The notes under the pieces were generated by a model. The model had not been told where the DNA came from and searched no databases. It saw only the letters and a program-made list of their open reading frames with translations. Below, piece by piece: positions 10,541-23,305 of a stretch of 64,000 bases of DNA (the first letter of the stretch is position 1; each line of letters starts with the position of its first letter). The position numbers were made by a program, and so were the translations under genes. Origin of the DNA: Dipteris shenzhenensis (Eukaryota > Polypodiophyta > Polypodiopsida > Gleicheniales); the NCBI GenBank assembly GCA_047967505.1, contig CM106541.1. The stretch is one strand, 5' to 3'.

Positions 10541-13500
10541 AAGGTCATGTAAGGCTTCTTAATGGTATCTTCCGACTCTACTTTGTGAGCTTTCCAAGTG
10601 TAGTGTCCAGCCCAAGGGACTCCCATTTGGCTTGGCATCTAGATATCTAGAAATGTAGACTATGATACTCCCACAACAAATTCAAATGTGCGTTGTTTGT
10701 GTGCTTACCTAAACCCTTCTAATGGAGAAATGTATCTTGATAAGCATGATGACGTTGACTTTGACACCGCCGATGCTACTTACCTACATGCTTCTAACAG
10801 AGAACCTATCCTAATAAGCACTTCCAAGTCGACTTTGAGTTTTTGGGTATAGTCTTGGAAAGGAATTTGTACTACGAATAAACCTCTATATGCAAGCCGT
10901 GGGGAGAGAGCATTGTCTAAATCTCTAGTTTGTAGACCCATGCATAGCTACCATATCTACAATGTCTGTGTGGTTGAGTTGTCATTCAAATTTTCTGAAT
11001 GGAAAGGAAAGGTGAGCTTGCATTCATCATCTCCCTTAGCAACTACTTTTTTGTAAACGCAAGGAGATTACAATAAATGGTAGATGAATGACACCTGGCA
11101 TCCCTACAAGAAAGCTATCCAATTGATATTCACTCTTCTCTTAAAGTGACTCAACAACATCTCAATGTCTAGTAGAAATAACGAACAATGTATCAATCAA
11201 AAGTTCATAGCTGCTAAGGTCATTCTTTCATGCAAAACGACTCACCTTATTGCCAATGACATCTAGCATAGTTTGTAGCCACTATTTTTTCATGAAATTA
11301 CTATGAGGAAATCAAGCAAAGAGGACTACAAAATAGGCTAAGGAAGGAGAGTATCAAGAAGGCATGTACGGGCTAGGTAGGGCAATTGTTTTTTTTGGGG
11401 GGAGGGGAACAAAGGTGAAAGAGGGAAGAAAAGAGAGTTATGGGGAGCTTTGAAGGCTCAAGTAAAGATGCTCTAGTGAGGGAGAGGCTATGGCTGGGGG
11501 AGCCAATGAAAGAGGGAGTGAGGGAAGTATGGAGCAAGGTAATTTCAAGTGAAGGTAGTGATGAATGGTGCAATTGACCACATTAATATTGTGCAAAACA
11601 ATCACACAAAGTATTGGATTTTTTTGAAAAAAGTCACGAGGGAGAGGCTATGATTGGCAGAGCCAATGAAAGAGGGAGCAAGGGAAGTATGGAGCAAGGT
11701 AGTTTCAAGTGAAGGTAGTGATGATTGGTGCATTTAACCACATTAATATTGTGCAAAACAATCACACAAAGTTTTTTTTTTTTTTTAAATCACAAGCAAG
11801 AAATGCCACATAGGCTTGCATTTCCCTACCTCTAATTTGCCATGTTGGGCAAGGCATTACAAGTAGGGCCACCATGAGGATAGAAGCTTTCTATTGCACT
11901 TCCATTTTAGTAGTTAGCAACACCATTTTAGTGGAACAATTGGCTTTTTAGATAGCAGATTGGCGGATCTTTTCAAAAATTTCCCTACTTCATCTACAAT
12001 AGCTAACAACACTTCCAAATCAAACTTGTAGTGGTTCTTCCAAGCCAAATTTTCTTGATCTAGCCAAGAGAGCAAGCAATATTTGATCATCTTTACCAAT
12101 GCAAACTGAAGAATTTTTTAGCCAAAAGTATCAGAAGGAAACTTGCAGGATGTAGGAGCTAATATGGCCTAGACCGCAAGGAATGCCTTGTTGCATTAGA
12201 CTTCCTTATTGACACCTCAAATCAAAAATCCATATGTGTTTATGCTTATGAAATTGTAAATATGCCTTAAAAAATGTTATTTTGAATCTACAAGGTGTTG
12301 AGCTCATATACATGGATGAAACAAGGAAAACCAATGTTGTGAGTGAGCAAAGTCTCTATTGTTGCCAAATCTTTGAGCATTTGACAAGAAGAAGGATGTC
12401 CTAGGAGACTGTCTTAGGGTAGCTTAATGTTAATGCATCGGCCACTACCTACTCAAATAAGGTCATCACTTATTCTGTTCACGTCATGTATGGCTCCATG
12501 ATGGTATCTGACATCTTAGGAGACCTCTCACCACTATGCTTTGTGACCTTTTCAAGGGTAGTGTCCAACCCAAGCGGCACCCATTTGGTTTGCCATCTAG
12601 ATACCTCAAAACATAGACTATGATGCTCCCACAAAAATTCACAATGCCTTGTTTGTGTTCCTTACTTGCATGCTTCCAAAAAACTAAAGTATCTTGATAA
12701 TCATGATAAGCATGATGAAGCCGACTTTGACCTCTGTATGCACACTTCTAACAAAGAAACGTATCCTAATTATCATGAAGAAGTTGACTTCAAAGTTTTT
12801 GCTTACTTCTTAGCACTCATTTGTGCAAGTGATGCTAAGCTCAGCTTCCTAACTTCCGAACACATTGACCTTTCTCAAACATTGCTAGGATCTGAATATA
12901 TGAAGTTTTGATTAATCTATCATGGCTATTTTTTCATTGCATTCAATATTATCTGAATTTCTAATTCTCCTAGAAAATGTAGCCAATTTTAGTATCAAAT
13001 TTAGCATTCCATTGGAATAACTACATGGAATGATTGGTTTTTTATATAAGATATTGGCACACCTTTTCAAAATTTGCCCTACTTGGTCTACTGCAACCAA
13101 CATCACCTCCAAGTCAAGTCTGTAGCAATTCTTCCAATCCAAATTTTCTTGATATAGCCAAGAGAGAGCAATATTTAATCATCTTTATTGGTGCAAATTG
13201 ATTAATTTTACACACAAAAGCATTAGACAGAGACTTGTAGGATGTATTAGCTAATAATATGGGACCTCAAGGGATGCTCATTGTTATAGTAGTCCCATTA
13301 GTTGATATCTTATAGCATAAAGCTAGAATCATATGTGTTTATGCTTACAAAACCATGAATATGCCTTGAAGAATGATACACTAAATTTATAAGGTGGTGC
13401 ACTTGTATATATAGGCAAAGTAGGAAAAACTATTGCTATGTGTGGTCAGTACCTCTGTTGTCACCAATGTCTCTTAGCATTTTGATGGGAAGCTAGATGT

Positions 13501-15304
13501 CCTAGTAGACTACCTCGGGGCATCTTAATCTCAATGCACAGAGACTGCCACCTCTGCAAATCAAGTCATCACCTATTCAAGTCAAGTCATATAAGGCTCC
13601 ACAATGGTATCAGATGCCTTAGGAGATATATCGAACCAGTAGCCACTCCATTTTGTGATCTTTTCAAGGGCATGTCTAACCCAATCAACTCCCATTTGTT
13701 TGGCCATCTAGATATCTAGAAATGTAGACTATGGCACTCCCATGATAAATTTAACTATCTCTATTCTCTTTCAAAAGGAGGAATGTATCTTGATAAGCAT
13801 CACAAAGTTGACTTTGACCTGGTATGTATTCCTTACTTGCATGCTTCTAATGGAGGAACATATCCTGATAAGGATGATGAAGCCAACTTTGAATTCTGGG
13901 TGGAATCCTTCAAAGGAATTTGTACTACAGATAGTAGGCCACACACAAAGAGCAAACGTTTGAATCTATAGTTTGACCCAAGCATTGGCTACTGTAGCTA
14001 CATCTTGTAGTCAAAATTTCATCAAAACTATCCAAACAAAAATGGAAGGCAAGTTTGCATTCATCATCTCTCTAAGCAACTATTCTTCTAAAAATGAAAG
14101 AAGGATATAGTAAATGGTAGAAGAATGACACATGGAATCGCTACTGGAAAGCTATCTAATTGTTTCCTTCTTCTAGACTAACTCGATAGTAGCTTAATGC
14201 CTAGTAGAAGAACTATATTGACCAAAACTTAGAGCGGGTAAGGCCATTATTTCACACAAAAATCCTCACCCTACTACAATGACATCAAGAAGAGCCGAGT
14301 ATCACAAGCTTGATGGCCTCTATTTTTTCATGAAAGGTACAATGAGGAGCATGAGCAAAGATTGTTATAGAAGAGGCTGAGGAGGGCGAGTATCAGGAAT
14401 GCGTGTAGGGGCTAGGCAGGGTTGGTTTTGGGGTGACAAATGGGAAACAAACCATCAAAGAGATTTGCAAGGAGGTTTAAAGACTCAAGTGAAAGTACTC
14501 CAATGAGGGAGATGATCTGAGTGGAAGGAGGTGATGAAAGTGGGGCGAGATTCGTATGGAGCAAGGTAGTTTCAAGAAAAGGTGGTGATTAGTGCAATTC
14601 ACCACATCAATCTTGTGCAAAATGGTTGAATAACTAGTATTTTTTTGAAAAAATCATGGACGAGAAATTCTATATGAGCCCATGGTTCCCCCCCTCGACT
14701 TGCCATGTTGGGCAAGGCATTACAAGGAGGGATGCCACATGTCACTTACTCTTGGAGCACCACATGGCACCTTAGAAATAAGGATAGTATAGACTAGACT
14801 ATGTAGCACCATTTTGGTAGAAGATGCTATATTCCATTGTTGTAATTGTGTAGAATGACTAGTTTTTTAATACAAGATTGGCCCATTTTTTCATAGTTTT
14901 TCCTACTTCATCTACTATAGCTAATAGCACTTCCAAGCCAAACTTGTAGGAGTTGTTCCAATCTAGCTTGCTCAATGTAATTGAGAGAGCCAGAAATATT
15001 TGATTGTCCTTATTGCTTGATATGTTGAGAGAGCCACCAATATCTGATCATCTTTATTAGTGCAAAGTTAAGTAGGATGAAGTTACTAATATGTCCTAGA
15101 CTACAAGGAATGCCTCATTTTTATTATAGCTACCTCACTGGTTGATACCTCAAGACAAAAAACGGAATGTATTTATGCTTATGAAATTGTAATATGCCTT
15201 GAACAATGTTATGCTAAATCTATAGGGTGTTGAGCCCGTATACTTGGATGAAATAGGGAAATCCAATGATGTAAGTGACAAGTACCTCTTTTGTCTCACT
15301 AGGT
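10541..15304 (+). repeat. Three diverged tandem copies of a 1.1-1.9 kb macro-repeat
   Basis: Three head-to-tail copies start near 10541, 12481 and 13583. Shared landmarks include ATCTAGATATCTAGAAATG-like stretches at about 10638, 12595 and 13708, GTATCTTGATAAGCAT at about 10732, 12689 and 13786, and an AATTTTCTTGAT box at about 12048 and 13141, with a weaker counterpart in copy 3 near 14960. Each copy ends in a block running TTGAGC, CATATAC or similar, then AAAC. Copy 2 lacks about 0.8-0.9 kb of the middle that copies 1 and 3 share. Near each start is a box resembling a tRNA-Met primer-binding site (copy 3: TGGTATCAGATGCC), so the unit may derive from a non-autonomous LTR element. No protein coding is evident. 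Confidence 0.65.
11476..11790 (+). repeat. 162-bp tandem duplication inside macro-repeat copy 1
   Basis: Two adjacent copies (about 11476-11637 and 11638-11790) share GAGGGAGAGGCTATG, AGCCAATGAAAGAGGGAG, then GTATGGAGCAAGGTA and CACATTAATATTGTGC, and each ends in a T-run. Copy 3 of the macro-repeat has only one corresponding segment (about 14503-14640), so the duplication is private to copy 1. Confidence 0.7.
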
Positions 15305-16140
15305 GACATTTCTCTGCCTCACCTCGCCCCTCCTATTCGCTTCCTACCCCGGTTTTTATTTTTTCTCTCCCTGCAGCAATGGGAGCTTTTGTGCTTGTTC
15401 AGAGAAAGAAAATCTTAGTGGTGACCCTTGGTCTGAGCCAGAGGGGCTCCATGGCAGCACCCTCAAATCCCACACCCGTGGTCCTTCTTTCTCCAGCCAA
15501 CAAGCACGAGGTACAACAAGCAATTCAGTCCCTCCAAGACAAGGTGATCATGGGCAAAATTGTGGGCCTCACACCCACAAAGAAATAGGAGCGAGAGTGA
15601 ATCCAGGCGAGCTTGGCACTAGAGGGTGACCACATTCAGGAGGTCAAAATCTATGGAAGAGGCATCTTCCTCATCCATTTGAGCTCCCCTAATACCTGCC
15701 TCGACACTTGTGGAGCGAAACCCCATCCTCCTTGGCCCACATTTGGTGTACCTCTTCCCTTAGTACCATGGCTTTATAGGGAAGGACATGGACACAACAC
15801 ACCATGTTCCTTATTTTTTGGTTACTCTACGCTTACCAAGGTTTCCAAAGGAATATAGAGCCATCCTCCCCTCCATTGGTCAAGCATTTGGCACTGTGCT
15901 GGAGTCTCTACCAGATTCGGCCACATCAAGGGTAGCAGATGACGAGGTCCCTAGGATCAGACTGGTGGTTGAGAGCCCAGAGTTGATCCTCCTAAGTAGA
16001 GACCCTTGAAGGGGGTACACTTTGCAGGGATTCAAGATTTCTAGGTTACCAAGCCAGTGTCTTCATTGCAGACATATGGGTCACCTATGAGACTCTTGCT
16101 CCTCTTGTCTAGGGGGGTGCTAGGCTCTTGCCTATACTAA
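15303..16140 (+). pseudogene. Second LINE, ORF1 relic (DUF4283-like plus zinc knuckle)
   Basis: Frames around 15379-15660 read KVIMGKIVGLTPTKK and then LEGDHIQEVKIYGRGIFLI, which fits the N-terminal part of plant LINE ORF1 proteins. Around 15788-16009 the reading is LVTLRLPRFPKEYR, then ILPSIGQAFGTVLE. A CCHC knuckle follows at 16058-16099 (C-X2-C-X4-H-X4-C), but with a TGA stop inside it. Base composition is more GC-rich than in the LINE at the start of the window, so it is probably a different family. Non-functional. Confidence 0.6.
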
Positions 16141-17650
16141 CTCTTCCTACTCTGTAGGGGTGGGGGTGGAGGAGCTCAGCCTTGGCCATGGGGGCAATCT
16201 GTGACTAGGTGACCCCTTTAGAAGGGGACTAGACCCAAGTTAAAAATAAAAAGAAACCAAGCAAACTAGCTCGAGAGCACCACAGGTAGAGGGCTAGATG
16301 CACAAAGAGAGAGAGAGAGAGAGAGTATTTTGAGAGGCACCTGAGGAGGAGGAGCAGCAAGAGCCCATACATGGAGACCCACCCCTCTTAGTGGCAATGG
16401 CCACTACTGCTCAGCTAGGTGATCCTCTCGTGATGAAGGTCCAACGTTCGCATTCACCCTTGTATCAACAGCGAGCCCCAGGAGATCCAGATGCTATGAT
16501 GGTGAAAGCTATGGACATTAGCCTATGGCAACAGTTGAGGAGGAGCTGATTCAGAGCCCCAATGAGCCTGATCAATAGGGGGGCCTATGGTTGCCCCTAC
16601 TCCCCCTCCTCCCCAGATACTCCTGGGTTCCCCCTCCCCCCGCCTTGCCCCTCCTGCTATGGTCATCCTTACCACCCATCCCCCTCCCTGCGCCTCCCCC
16701 CCCCCTCTGCCCCCCCTTCCACCTTCTTAGCAAGTTTTTTAGCCTCCCCCCCTTCCCCTAACTTGACTCCCTACCTCAGCGGGCAAGGGTAAGATAACGT
16801 CCCCTTATGCTTCATCATCGTAGCATCTCGTCCCCTCTTTCCATTCAGGGGGGAGCTAGAGGGAAGGGGCTTGTCCTCCCGATCAGTAGCTCCAAATTTT
16901 CAGCATGGGCGTCCCTTATTGCAGGACAGAGATTGGGACCCTGGAATTATCTAAAGATCTCAGACTCTTACCCTCTACCCCTAGAGGTAAAGCTTGTGAG
17001 CTTATAGCCTTGGAAATGGGGTTTGATCAGCGTAGTGGGCTCCCAGACACACCCAATTTGGAGATTCTAGTTTGTCTCATAGGGTTGGAGAAGTGGGTCC
17101 CTAGTGGTGTTTGATGCTATGCTGGGAGATCAGATTTCACGCATGATGGACAAGTGATGGGGCCACAGGGACTAGACCTTTGGCATGGCCATGTGTTGAG
17201 GTGAATTTTTAGCTATGCTTCACATGGGAGAGGAGTTATCAGATTGCCTCTTGGGGCAAAGGTTGATCAAGCATACTACTGCTCACTCCAGAAGTGTGCG
17301 GAGTTGTTCGGGGTGGAAGTCTCTTTCATGAGGTAGTGGGCACAAAAGGTTGGCATTGAGCCTGTGTCACCCCAATAAACCCCCGGCAAATTCACATAAG
17401 ACACTCTTTTTAGAACAAGCACCCACTCATAGGAGAGCCTTGTTTTTTGCATCCCTATCCTCATGAGCTAGACCATAGTAAGTTGGAATGTGCACATGCT
17501 CCATGATCGTGCTCATAGTCAACCGTAGTACCTAATCCTTCGATAGAAGCTGCAAAGGGTAGCAGTAGGGTAGCTTTGATTCAGGAGCATATCTTCTCAG
17601 CACAGACATTAGATGATGACACCACCTCCTCCCAGGGAGAGGCTCGGAGG
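16141..17650 (+). mobile_element. Second LINE, ORF1 tail and start of ORF2 endonuclease
   Basis: After the knuckle comes a low-complexity region, including a C-rich stretch at 16600-16760. At about 17470-17610 the frames read TIVSWNV and, slightly later, VALIQEHIFS. These are the expected opening motifs of a LINE endonuclease. The element then breaks off around 17650 before the catalytic residues. A same-strand ORF2 C-terminal piece at 26.2-27.2 kb may be its other end. Confidence 0.45.
16590..16770 (+). repeat. C-rich low-complexity tract
   Basis: Runs of CCCCCTCC and CCCCCCCC dominate. Apparent proline/serine-rich open frames here result from composition and are not called as genes. Confidence 0.7.
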
Positions 17651-17810
17651 TGTGGTGAAGTCTCCAACTTGTATAAATACCCCATAATGGAATGAAGCCC
17701 ACACTCTTTGGGGCATTGTGTTGAGTTCTACTTTGGTATTCCAAGCAATTGTCTCAAGTGCCCGTGCTTCCTTGCACTCCATGTCCAAAAGCATGTGCTA
17801 ACCTTGCAAC

Positions 17811-17995
17811 TCCTCCTCCCCTCTCCCCCAACCTTGCAACCCATCCTCTCCCTCTCCTCCTCCCTCCTCCTCCTCCTCCCTTCTCCTCCTCTTTCTCTCT
17901 CCTCCTCCCTCCTCCTCCTCCCTTCTCCTCCTCCTCCTCCCTCCTCCTCCTCCCTCCTTCTCCTCCTCCCTCCTCTCTCTTCTTTCCCCCATGCT
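17811..17995 (+). repeat. CTCCTC polypyrimidine tract
   Basis: About 185 bp of almost pure C/T built from CTCCTCC and CTCTCC units. It opens long frames on both strands (Pro/Ser/Leu on plus, Glu/Arg on minus) that are composition artefacts. Confidence 0.85.
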
Positions 17996-18099
17996 CTTAT
18001 ACCTTCTTCCTCTTCCACTCCTATGCTCCCTAAACCCTTAGTTCCTCAACCCTTAACCTCCATGGTCTACGAGGGAGACGAGTTCTCCACCATGTACTC

Positions 18100-18237
18100 T
18101 ACCTTGAACCTTGGATCCTCCTTCTAACCCTAGAACCTTTTCTAGACCTTGGAGCCTCCTTCTAAACCTTGGAACCTCCTTCTAAACCTTGAACCTCCCT
18201 CTAACCCTTGAACTCCTCCTAAACCTTGTAACCTCCA
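18100..18237 (+). repeat. Approximately 23-bp imperfect tandem repeat
   Basis: About six degenerate units of the form CCTTCTAAACCTTGGAACCT follow one another between the polypyrimidine tract and the gypsy leader. Divergence between units is moderate. Confidence 0.6.
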
Positions 18238-18239
18238 AT

Positions 18240-19430
18240 GAAGGTGAAAGCCTTCATTACCTCAATCATGATGATACACATTCCTTTTACACATGCATGC
18301 ACTATGTTTGCTTACCACACTTAAGCCTATGTCTCTCGCCGGAATATGACTCGAGGTCCTAAGCTACATGTATACTACAAACGACAACCCCTATATATCT
18401 ATAGGTGACAAAAAGCCTTGGAACCCTGCATACTGAGAAAGCCCTACTCTCCTGTGGAATTTGTGCGAAAGAACCAACATTTGGCACTGCTACTGGGGAG
18501 ACTAGCATCTCAAGAAACAAGTAAACATATGCAAGTATGTGTAAAAAATAAACTACTACGAATTTTCATGAACATAATACTCAAGGGCAAGGAGAGTAAA
18601 ATTTTTTCCAACTCTAGCCAAACATATCAACCCCAAGCATCAACCTTGGGTTACTACCTTAAGAATTTTCTTTATTTCTTAAAAAGAAGCCACTTGATAA
18701 ACATATCTGGCTAGGTAGTGGATATGAATGCGTAGTGCTTCCAATTTTGATCATTTCACCTTTTTGTAGAGGAGCAAACCGAGTTAACCATGAAAAGTTA
18801 TGACTCGGGAAGAATTTAGGGTTTAACCCTAAACCTACACCCATTTCCTATAAAAGCCCACTCCATCCCCTCATTCTTCATCTTTCACATCTTGCCTCCA
18901 TCCTCTTTCCCATTTTGAGCCCTATGCAAGACACTCCTCCCTCTCCATCACTCGCATCCTCACACGGTGAGTTACTTCATTCGAACCATGATTTCATATA
19001 CGGAAATACCATGCTATGCAGTATTATTATAGCCCATTGCACACCATTTTGGCATCCCTAGCACTCGCTCATTTATGCTCGCATTTTGTACTAATTTGCT
19101 CGTATCTTTACGTCGTGACCTTCGATTGATGATCCATTTGCAACATTTCCCTCCACCTGTGGGACAACCTTAGGCACATTATTAACACAATGGTCCCTAC
19201 AACACTAACACCACTCTAACCCTCCAAACAAAACTACATCAACACCCGCACTTGCGGCGGTAGAGACACCCTTTGCAACTCTCACCCAATTCGCATGCAG
19301 CTACGTGCCTCCGACTCCAATGCTCACTAAATCCACATACAACTCTGCTGCAACCACTGCCTCTGACAATCCTCTACCCCGATACCCCCCTTGAAATTCA
19401 AGAAATCCATTTAACTCCTCCACGCTACAA
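18240..19430 (+). mobile_element. Probable LTR and leader of the gypsy element
   Basis: This stretch lies directly upstream of the gypsy gag and has no coding signal. It contains a plausible promoter box TATAAAA (18849-18855) followed by a pyrimidine-rich stretch (about 18870-18960). The exact LTR ends and primer-binding site could not be found, so the assignment rests on position and on the TATA box. Confidence 0.35.
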
Positions 19431-21740
19431 CATGGCTGGACGTCATCGCGAACGATGATGGGGATATTGACCTTGATGCAAAGGCTGACAATTTCTTTAA
19501 TCGCAGAAATAATAACAATCAAGGCAGGTGCCCGTTGGGAAAACTGGAACTTCCCAAATATAATGGTAGGGGAGATCCAGCCCATTTCCTCCAACATTTT
19601 GATGCCGCATGCCGAGCAGGTGGAGATCAATCCCATGAAACCAAGGTGGCCTGGTTTCCCATGGCCTTAACTAGATGAAGCATCTGAATGGTACCTAGAA
19701 CTTCTAGTGGGAGAGCGAGCCATTGGGGACCTGCTTCAAACAGAATTCAAAAGGCGCTTTCAAATGGAGAGGCTACAAGATGATCCCGCTCTCCAACTAA
19801 GCAAGATCGAACAAGGCCGTCGAGAAGATGTACGCACGTACCTGGGAAAGATGATAATATTAATTCACCAAATGCGACCCACACCCTGATGCAAAGTACC
19901 TCATAGCCTAGTTCATTGCAGGACTAAGGAAAAAAATTTAGAAGGGTATAAAAAAGATTAGCAACTATGAAATGTTCAGTGCTGCTGCTCATGCGACGGC
20001 AGCCATTGACATCGAGGATGGCATGACCAAATCTTACACTAGCAATGATGATGGCAAATCCAGTGCACGAGATAAGCACTCTAAAAAGGGCAAAAATCCA
20101 AGTTCACTACCGAAACATCAAATGAAGATCGCCTAGAGGCCATGACCATGAAGCTAAAAGAAGACATGATGCAGGCCCATGGAATGAAAGCTTCACTTGT
20201 CTCAGTCGTCGCCAACTCAGACGTATCCATGGTAAGAAAACGTTTGGTGTCCACACTGCATGGCCAATCATACAGCAAATGAGTGCCTGGTCCTAAGAGC
20301 CAAGATCACTACACAAGCAGATCCACCACCAAGGTTGTGGTGCCATATCTACATCATCGGCAGCCATGATAAAAACAATTGCATCTTCAACATGCGCAAC
20401 AACCCACCTCGACCTCAACAATACCAAACGGCATCCATGCCAGTGTACAGGCAATTGGCACTTGCACGAGCACCCCCAGCTCTAAGGCTAAATCCTATTC
20501 TTGTTCGGACACATGTCTCGGAACTACTCAGGAATCCGAATCCACAACCATATCCAAGAGCACCAAATCCAGCTCCTTAGACAGTTCCAATACATCACCT
20601 GCACGCAGAGGAAGTAGACTTGCCATTCAAGTATGAAGCAAAGTACCCAGTTTACTATGTAGAAGGTGCATAGTGTCTAATACCAGTTTATGCAAATCAA
20701 GTATGTCCCAACACATATTGAGCACTAATCAAGTGCTACAGTTGTGGAGAAAATCATCGAATCATAGAGTGCCCTCATTGTGGTAGCCCCACTACTTTCC
20801 AACCACTCTGCAAAGATTGTGGCATAGGACATGCCTGTATGGATTGTCCCATGAAAAATAAGGTCCCACAACAAACAGAGGTTAAGCCTGATGTCCCAAT
20901 TGGCATCATTGGGGTGGACCATCAAAGCCTGGGGCCGGCAAGCATAATATCACAACCTCTGAATGTAATTGCACGCCAGCAGAAAGAGGCCACAAAAGAC
21001 CCTAACATTCCAATCCAACCAAAGTGACTTCTTAAAAAGAAAGCACAAGTGCCTCCACCTCCGCCAAGCAATGACCAGCCAAGATCATCTACATCAGCTC
21101 TCAAGTATCTCCCTAAATCCAACAAAATGCCAGTTCATGGTCACCCACAGGGTTGTTTTGGGACACATCATTTCTCAACATGGGATTGCAACAACTGATA
21201 TGGACAAAATCAAAATCATCATGGAATTGCCTCCTCCTACAAATTCCAAAGGTGTACATGTTTTTATGGGACATGCAAGCTATTAAAGATATTGCGGTAT
21301 GCCATGATAGCTAGACCACTTTACAAATTATTAGTGCAATTCTTACGGACAGAAGAGTGCGACCAAGCCTTTAAGCTTTTAAAGTGGCGCCTAATCACAG
21401 CACCCATCCTTATATCTCCCAATTGGGATATTGATTTTCATGTTCATACTGATGGATCCAAGTATGCAATTGGGAGTGTGCTTTGTCAACCTGGTGAACA
21501 TAAGAAAGACTACCCATTCTACTTCACCAATTGACAACTCAATGATGTAAAGATCAATTATACCACCACAGAAAGAGAAGCCCTAGCAATGGTGTATAGT
21601 GTTAAGAAATTTTGGCACTATCTACTGGAAAATAATTTTGTATTCTACATCGACCATCAAGCATTGCTTTATCTTGTGAACCATCCATGTACAACAGGAA
21701 GAATAACCAGATGGCTGCTCTTGCTTCGAGAATTATGTTG
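19431..21740 (+). mobile_element. Ty3/gypsy retrotransposon, internally deleted and 3' truncated
   Basis: Gag reads KLELPKYNGRGDPAHFLQHF (about 19540-19600), then EFKRRFQMERLQDDPALQLS (about 19743-19802) and QGRREDVRTYL. Two zinc knuckles of the form C-X2-C-X3-H-X4-C lie at 20734-20847. The end of RT follows at about 21108-21290 (LNPTKCQFM, then VVLGHIISQHGIA). The RNase H-like segment is at about 21295-21740 (HVHTDGSKYAIGSVL, then TTTEREALAMVYSVKKFWHY). Protease and the RT catalytic palm are missing between about 20850 and 21060, and no integrase is present. The element stops where the copia leader begins at about 21740, which suggests interruption or truncation by that insertion. Confidence 0.75.
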
Positions 21741-22093
21741 AGGGACAGCTTTGACACATTGCAGTTGATGCACTCATAGTGCTATGCTCTCTTGGATGAG
21801 GCATTATTGATGCTTATGCCCATGAATGGTGTTTATGCTTGAGGCATTTTAGTCTTATTGGCATTGGGTTTGCCAGTGTTTTGTCATTGTAGGTTGACAT
21901 TTTCTTTTGGGCCAGATTTGCTCATATGGATGCATAGTATATGCAAATGAGTCAGATACATTTTGATGCTTTGAACCATGAGTTTTGGTAACACTATCCT
22001 TCATTAAGATATACATATTAGGGTGCACCTAGTATTTGGTGTGATTTCTCTCTTGAAAGTACTAGTATTTGGGATTTTGTTTCATTTGCATCA

Positions 22094-23147
22094 TGGCATC
22101 CTCTTCCATGTCTGAAAAGGAGTTTTCAACATTAGAAATTTTGATGGGATAAACTTTTCTTTGTGGAAAGAATAGATAAGGGATGTGCTTATTCAAAAGA
22201 AGCATATTAAACCCTTGGTAGGGATTGAAGCTAAGCTTACAGATATATTTGAGGATGATTAGAATGAGTTGGATGCATTAGCAAAGTCTATTGTTAGACT
22301 TCATCTTATAGAGTTAGTCTATTTCACAGTAGTAAATGAGCAGACTATGGAAGATTTGTGGAAGAAACTTTGTGCCACTTATGAGAAGGAAACTGCCTCT
22401 AATACATTTTACCTCATGATGAAGAGGTTGTTTAAGCTACGGATGAAGGAAGGGGTCTCCATTGATTTCCACTTGAATGAATTCAATATTGCTTTCAGCC
22501 AACTAGGCTCAGAAGATGAATTTTGATGTCGAGACTAAGGCAATATTCCTCTTATGTTCATTGCCATCCTCATGGGATACCTTCCGTATAGCTATCGGTA
22601 ACTTTGCACCTTATGAAGTACTGAAGTTTGATGATGTTGTGGGTAGCTTGTTAGTCGAGGAGATTAGACGGAAGTCTATGGATGGCAACACGCCAGATGC
22701 AGCCTTAAATGTGCAAAGGGACAAGTTACGATTCAGGGGGAAGTCCCAAGAAAGAGCGAAGTCTCATAGCAAATCCAAGGCATGGAACATTGAGTGTTAC
22801 AACTATGGCAAGAAGGGCCACATGAAAAAGGATTGCTACAAGCTGAAAAGAGAGAAAAAGGATAAGAAAAAAAATGCAAATTGGGGTGCAAATAAGAAGG
22901 AAGAGAGTCCCAGGGAGGACAAAGGAAAAATGAAGATCGAGGAGATTAATGCAGTCATCACTTATAATAGTGACAATGACATTCTCTTCATGTCTAGTCC
23001 AACTGCAAACTTGCTTACCACTTCCGATGATGCATATTCCCAAGATTGGATTTTGGATTCTGGTGCTTCATTCCATGTTACTCCTCATAGGGAATGGTTC
23101 TCCACTTATGACAGTGGAAAGACAGGTTGTGTGCATCTTGGAAATTT
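22094..23147 (+). pseudogene. Copia gag and first protease copy (element 2)
   Basis: Gag begins MASSSMSEKEFST at 22094 and continues after a frameshift with NFDGINFSLWKE. The frame at 22269-22526 reads ETASNTFYLMMKRLFKLRM. The frame at 22516-23160 reads SLPSSWDTFRIAIGNF, then LLVEEIRRKSMDG. The zinc knuckle reads CYNYGKKGHMKKDC; its second cysteine is Y, so zinc binding is probably lost. The protease motif DWILDSGASFHVTPHREWF is intact at about 23045-23101. Confidence 0.8.
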
Positions 23148-23305
23148 ATGTCTAGTCTAATTGCAGACTTGCTTACCACTTTCGATGATGCATATTCCCA
23201 GGTTTGGATTTTGGATTCTGGTGCTTCATTCCATGTTACTCCTCATAGGGAATGGCTCTCCACTTATGACAGTAGAAAGACAGGTTGTGTGCATCTTGGA
23301 AATAA
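22990..23305 (+). repeat. 158-bp tandem duplication of the copia protease segment
   Basis: Copy A (22990-23147) and copy B (23148-23305) both run from ATGTCTAGTC through the DSGAS protease motif to CATCTTGGAAA. Offsets measured at both ends are 158 bp. I see about nine base differences between copies, for example CCAACTGCAAAC versus CTAATTGCAGAC. Because 158 is not a multiple of three, the second copy is out of frame with the first. Confidence 0.9.

Noticed and set aside
17708-18127. Pro/Ser/Leu-rich 139-codon frame resembling an extensin-like protein
   Set aside because: Generated by the CTCCTC polypyrimidine tract; no signal peptide or ordered Ser-Pro repeat.
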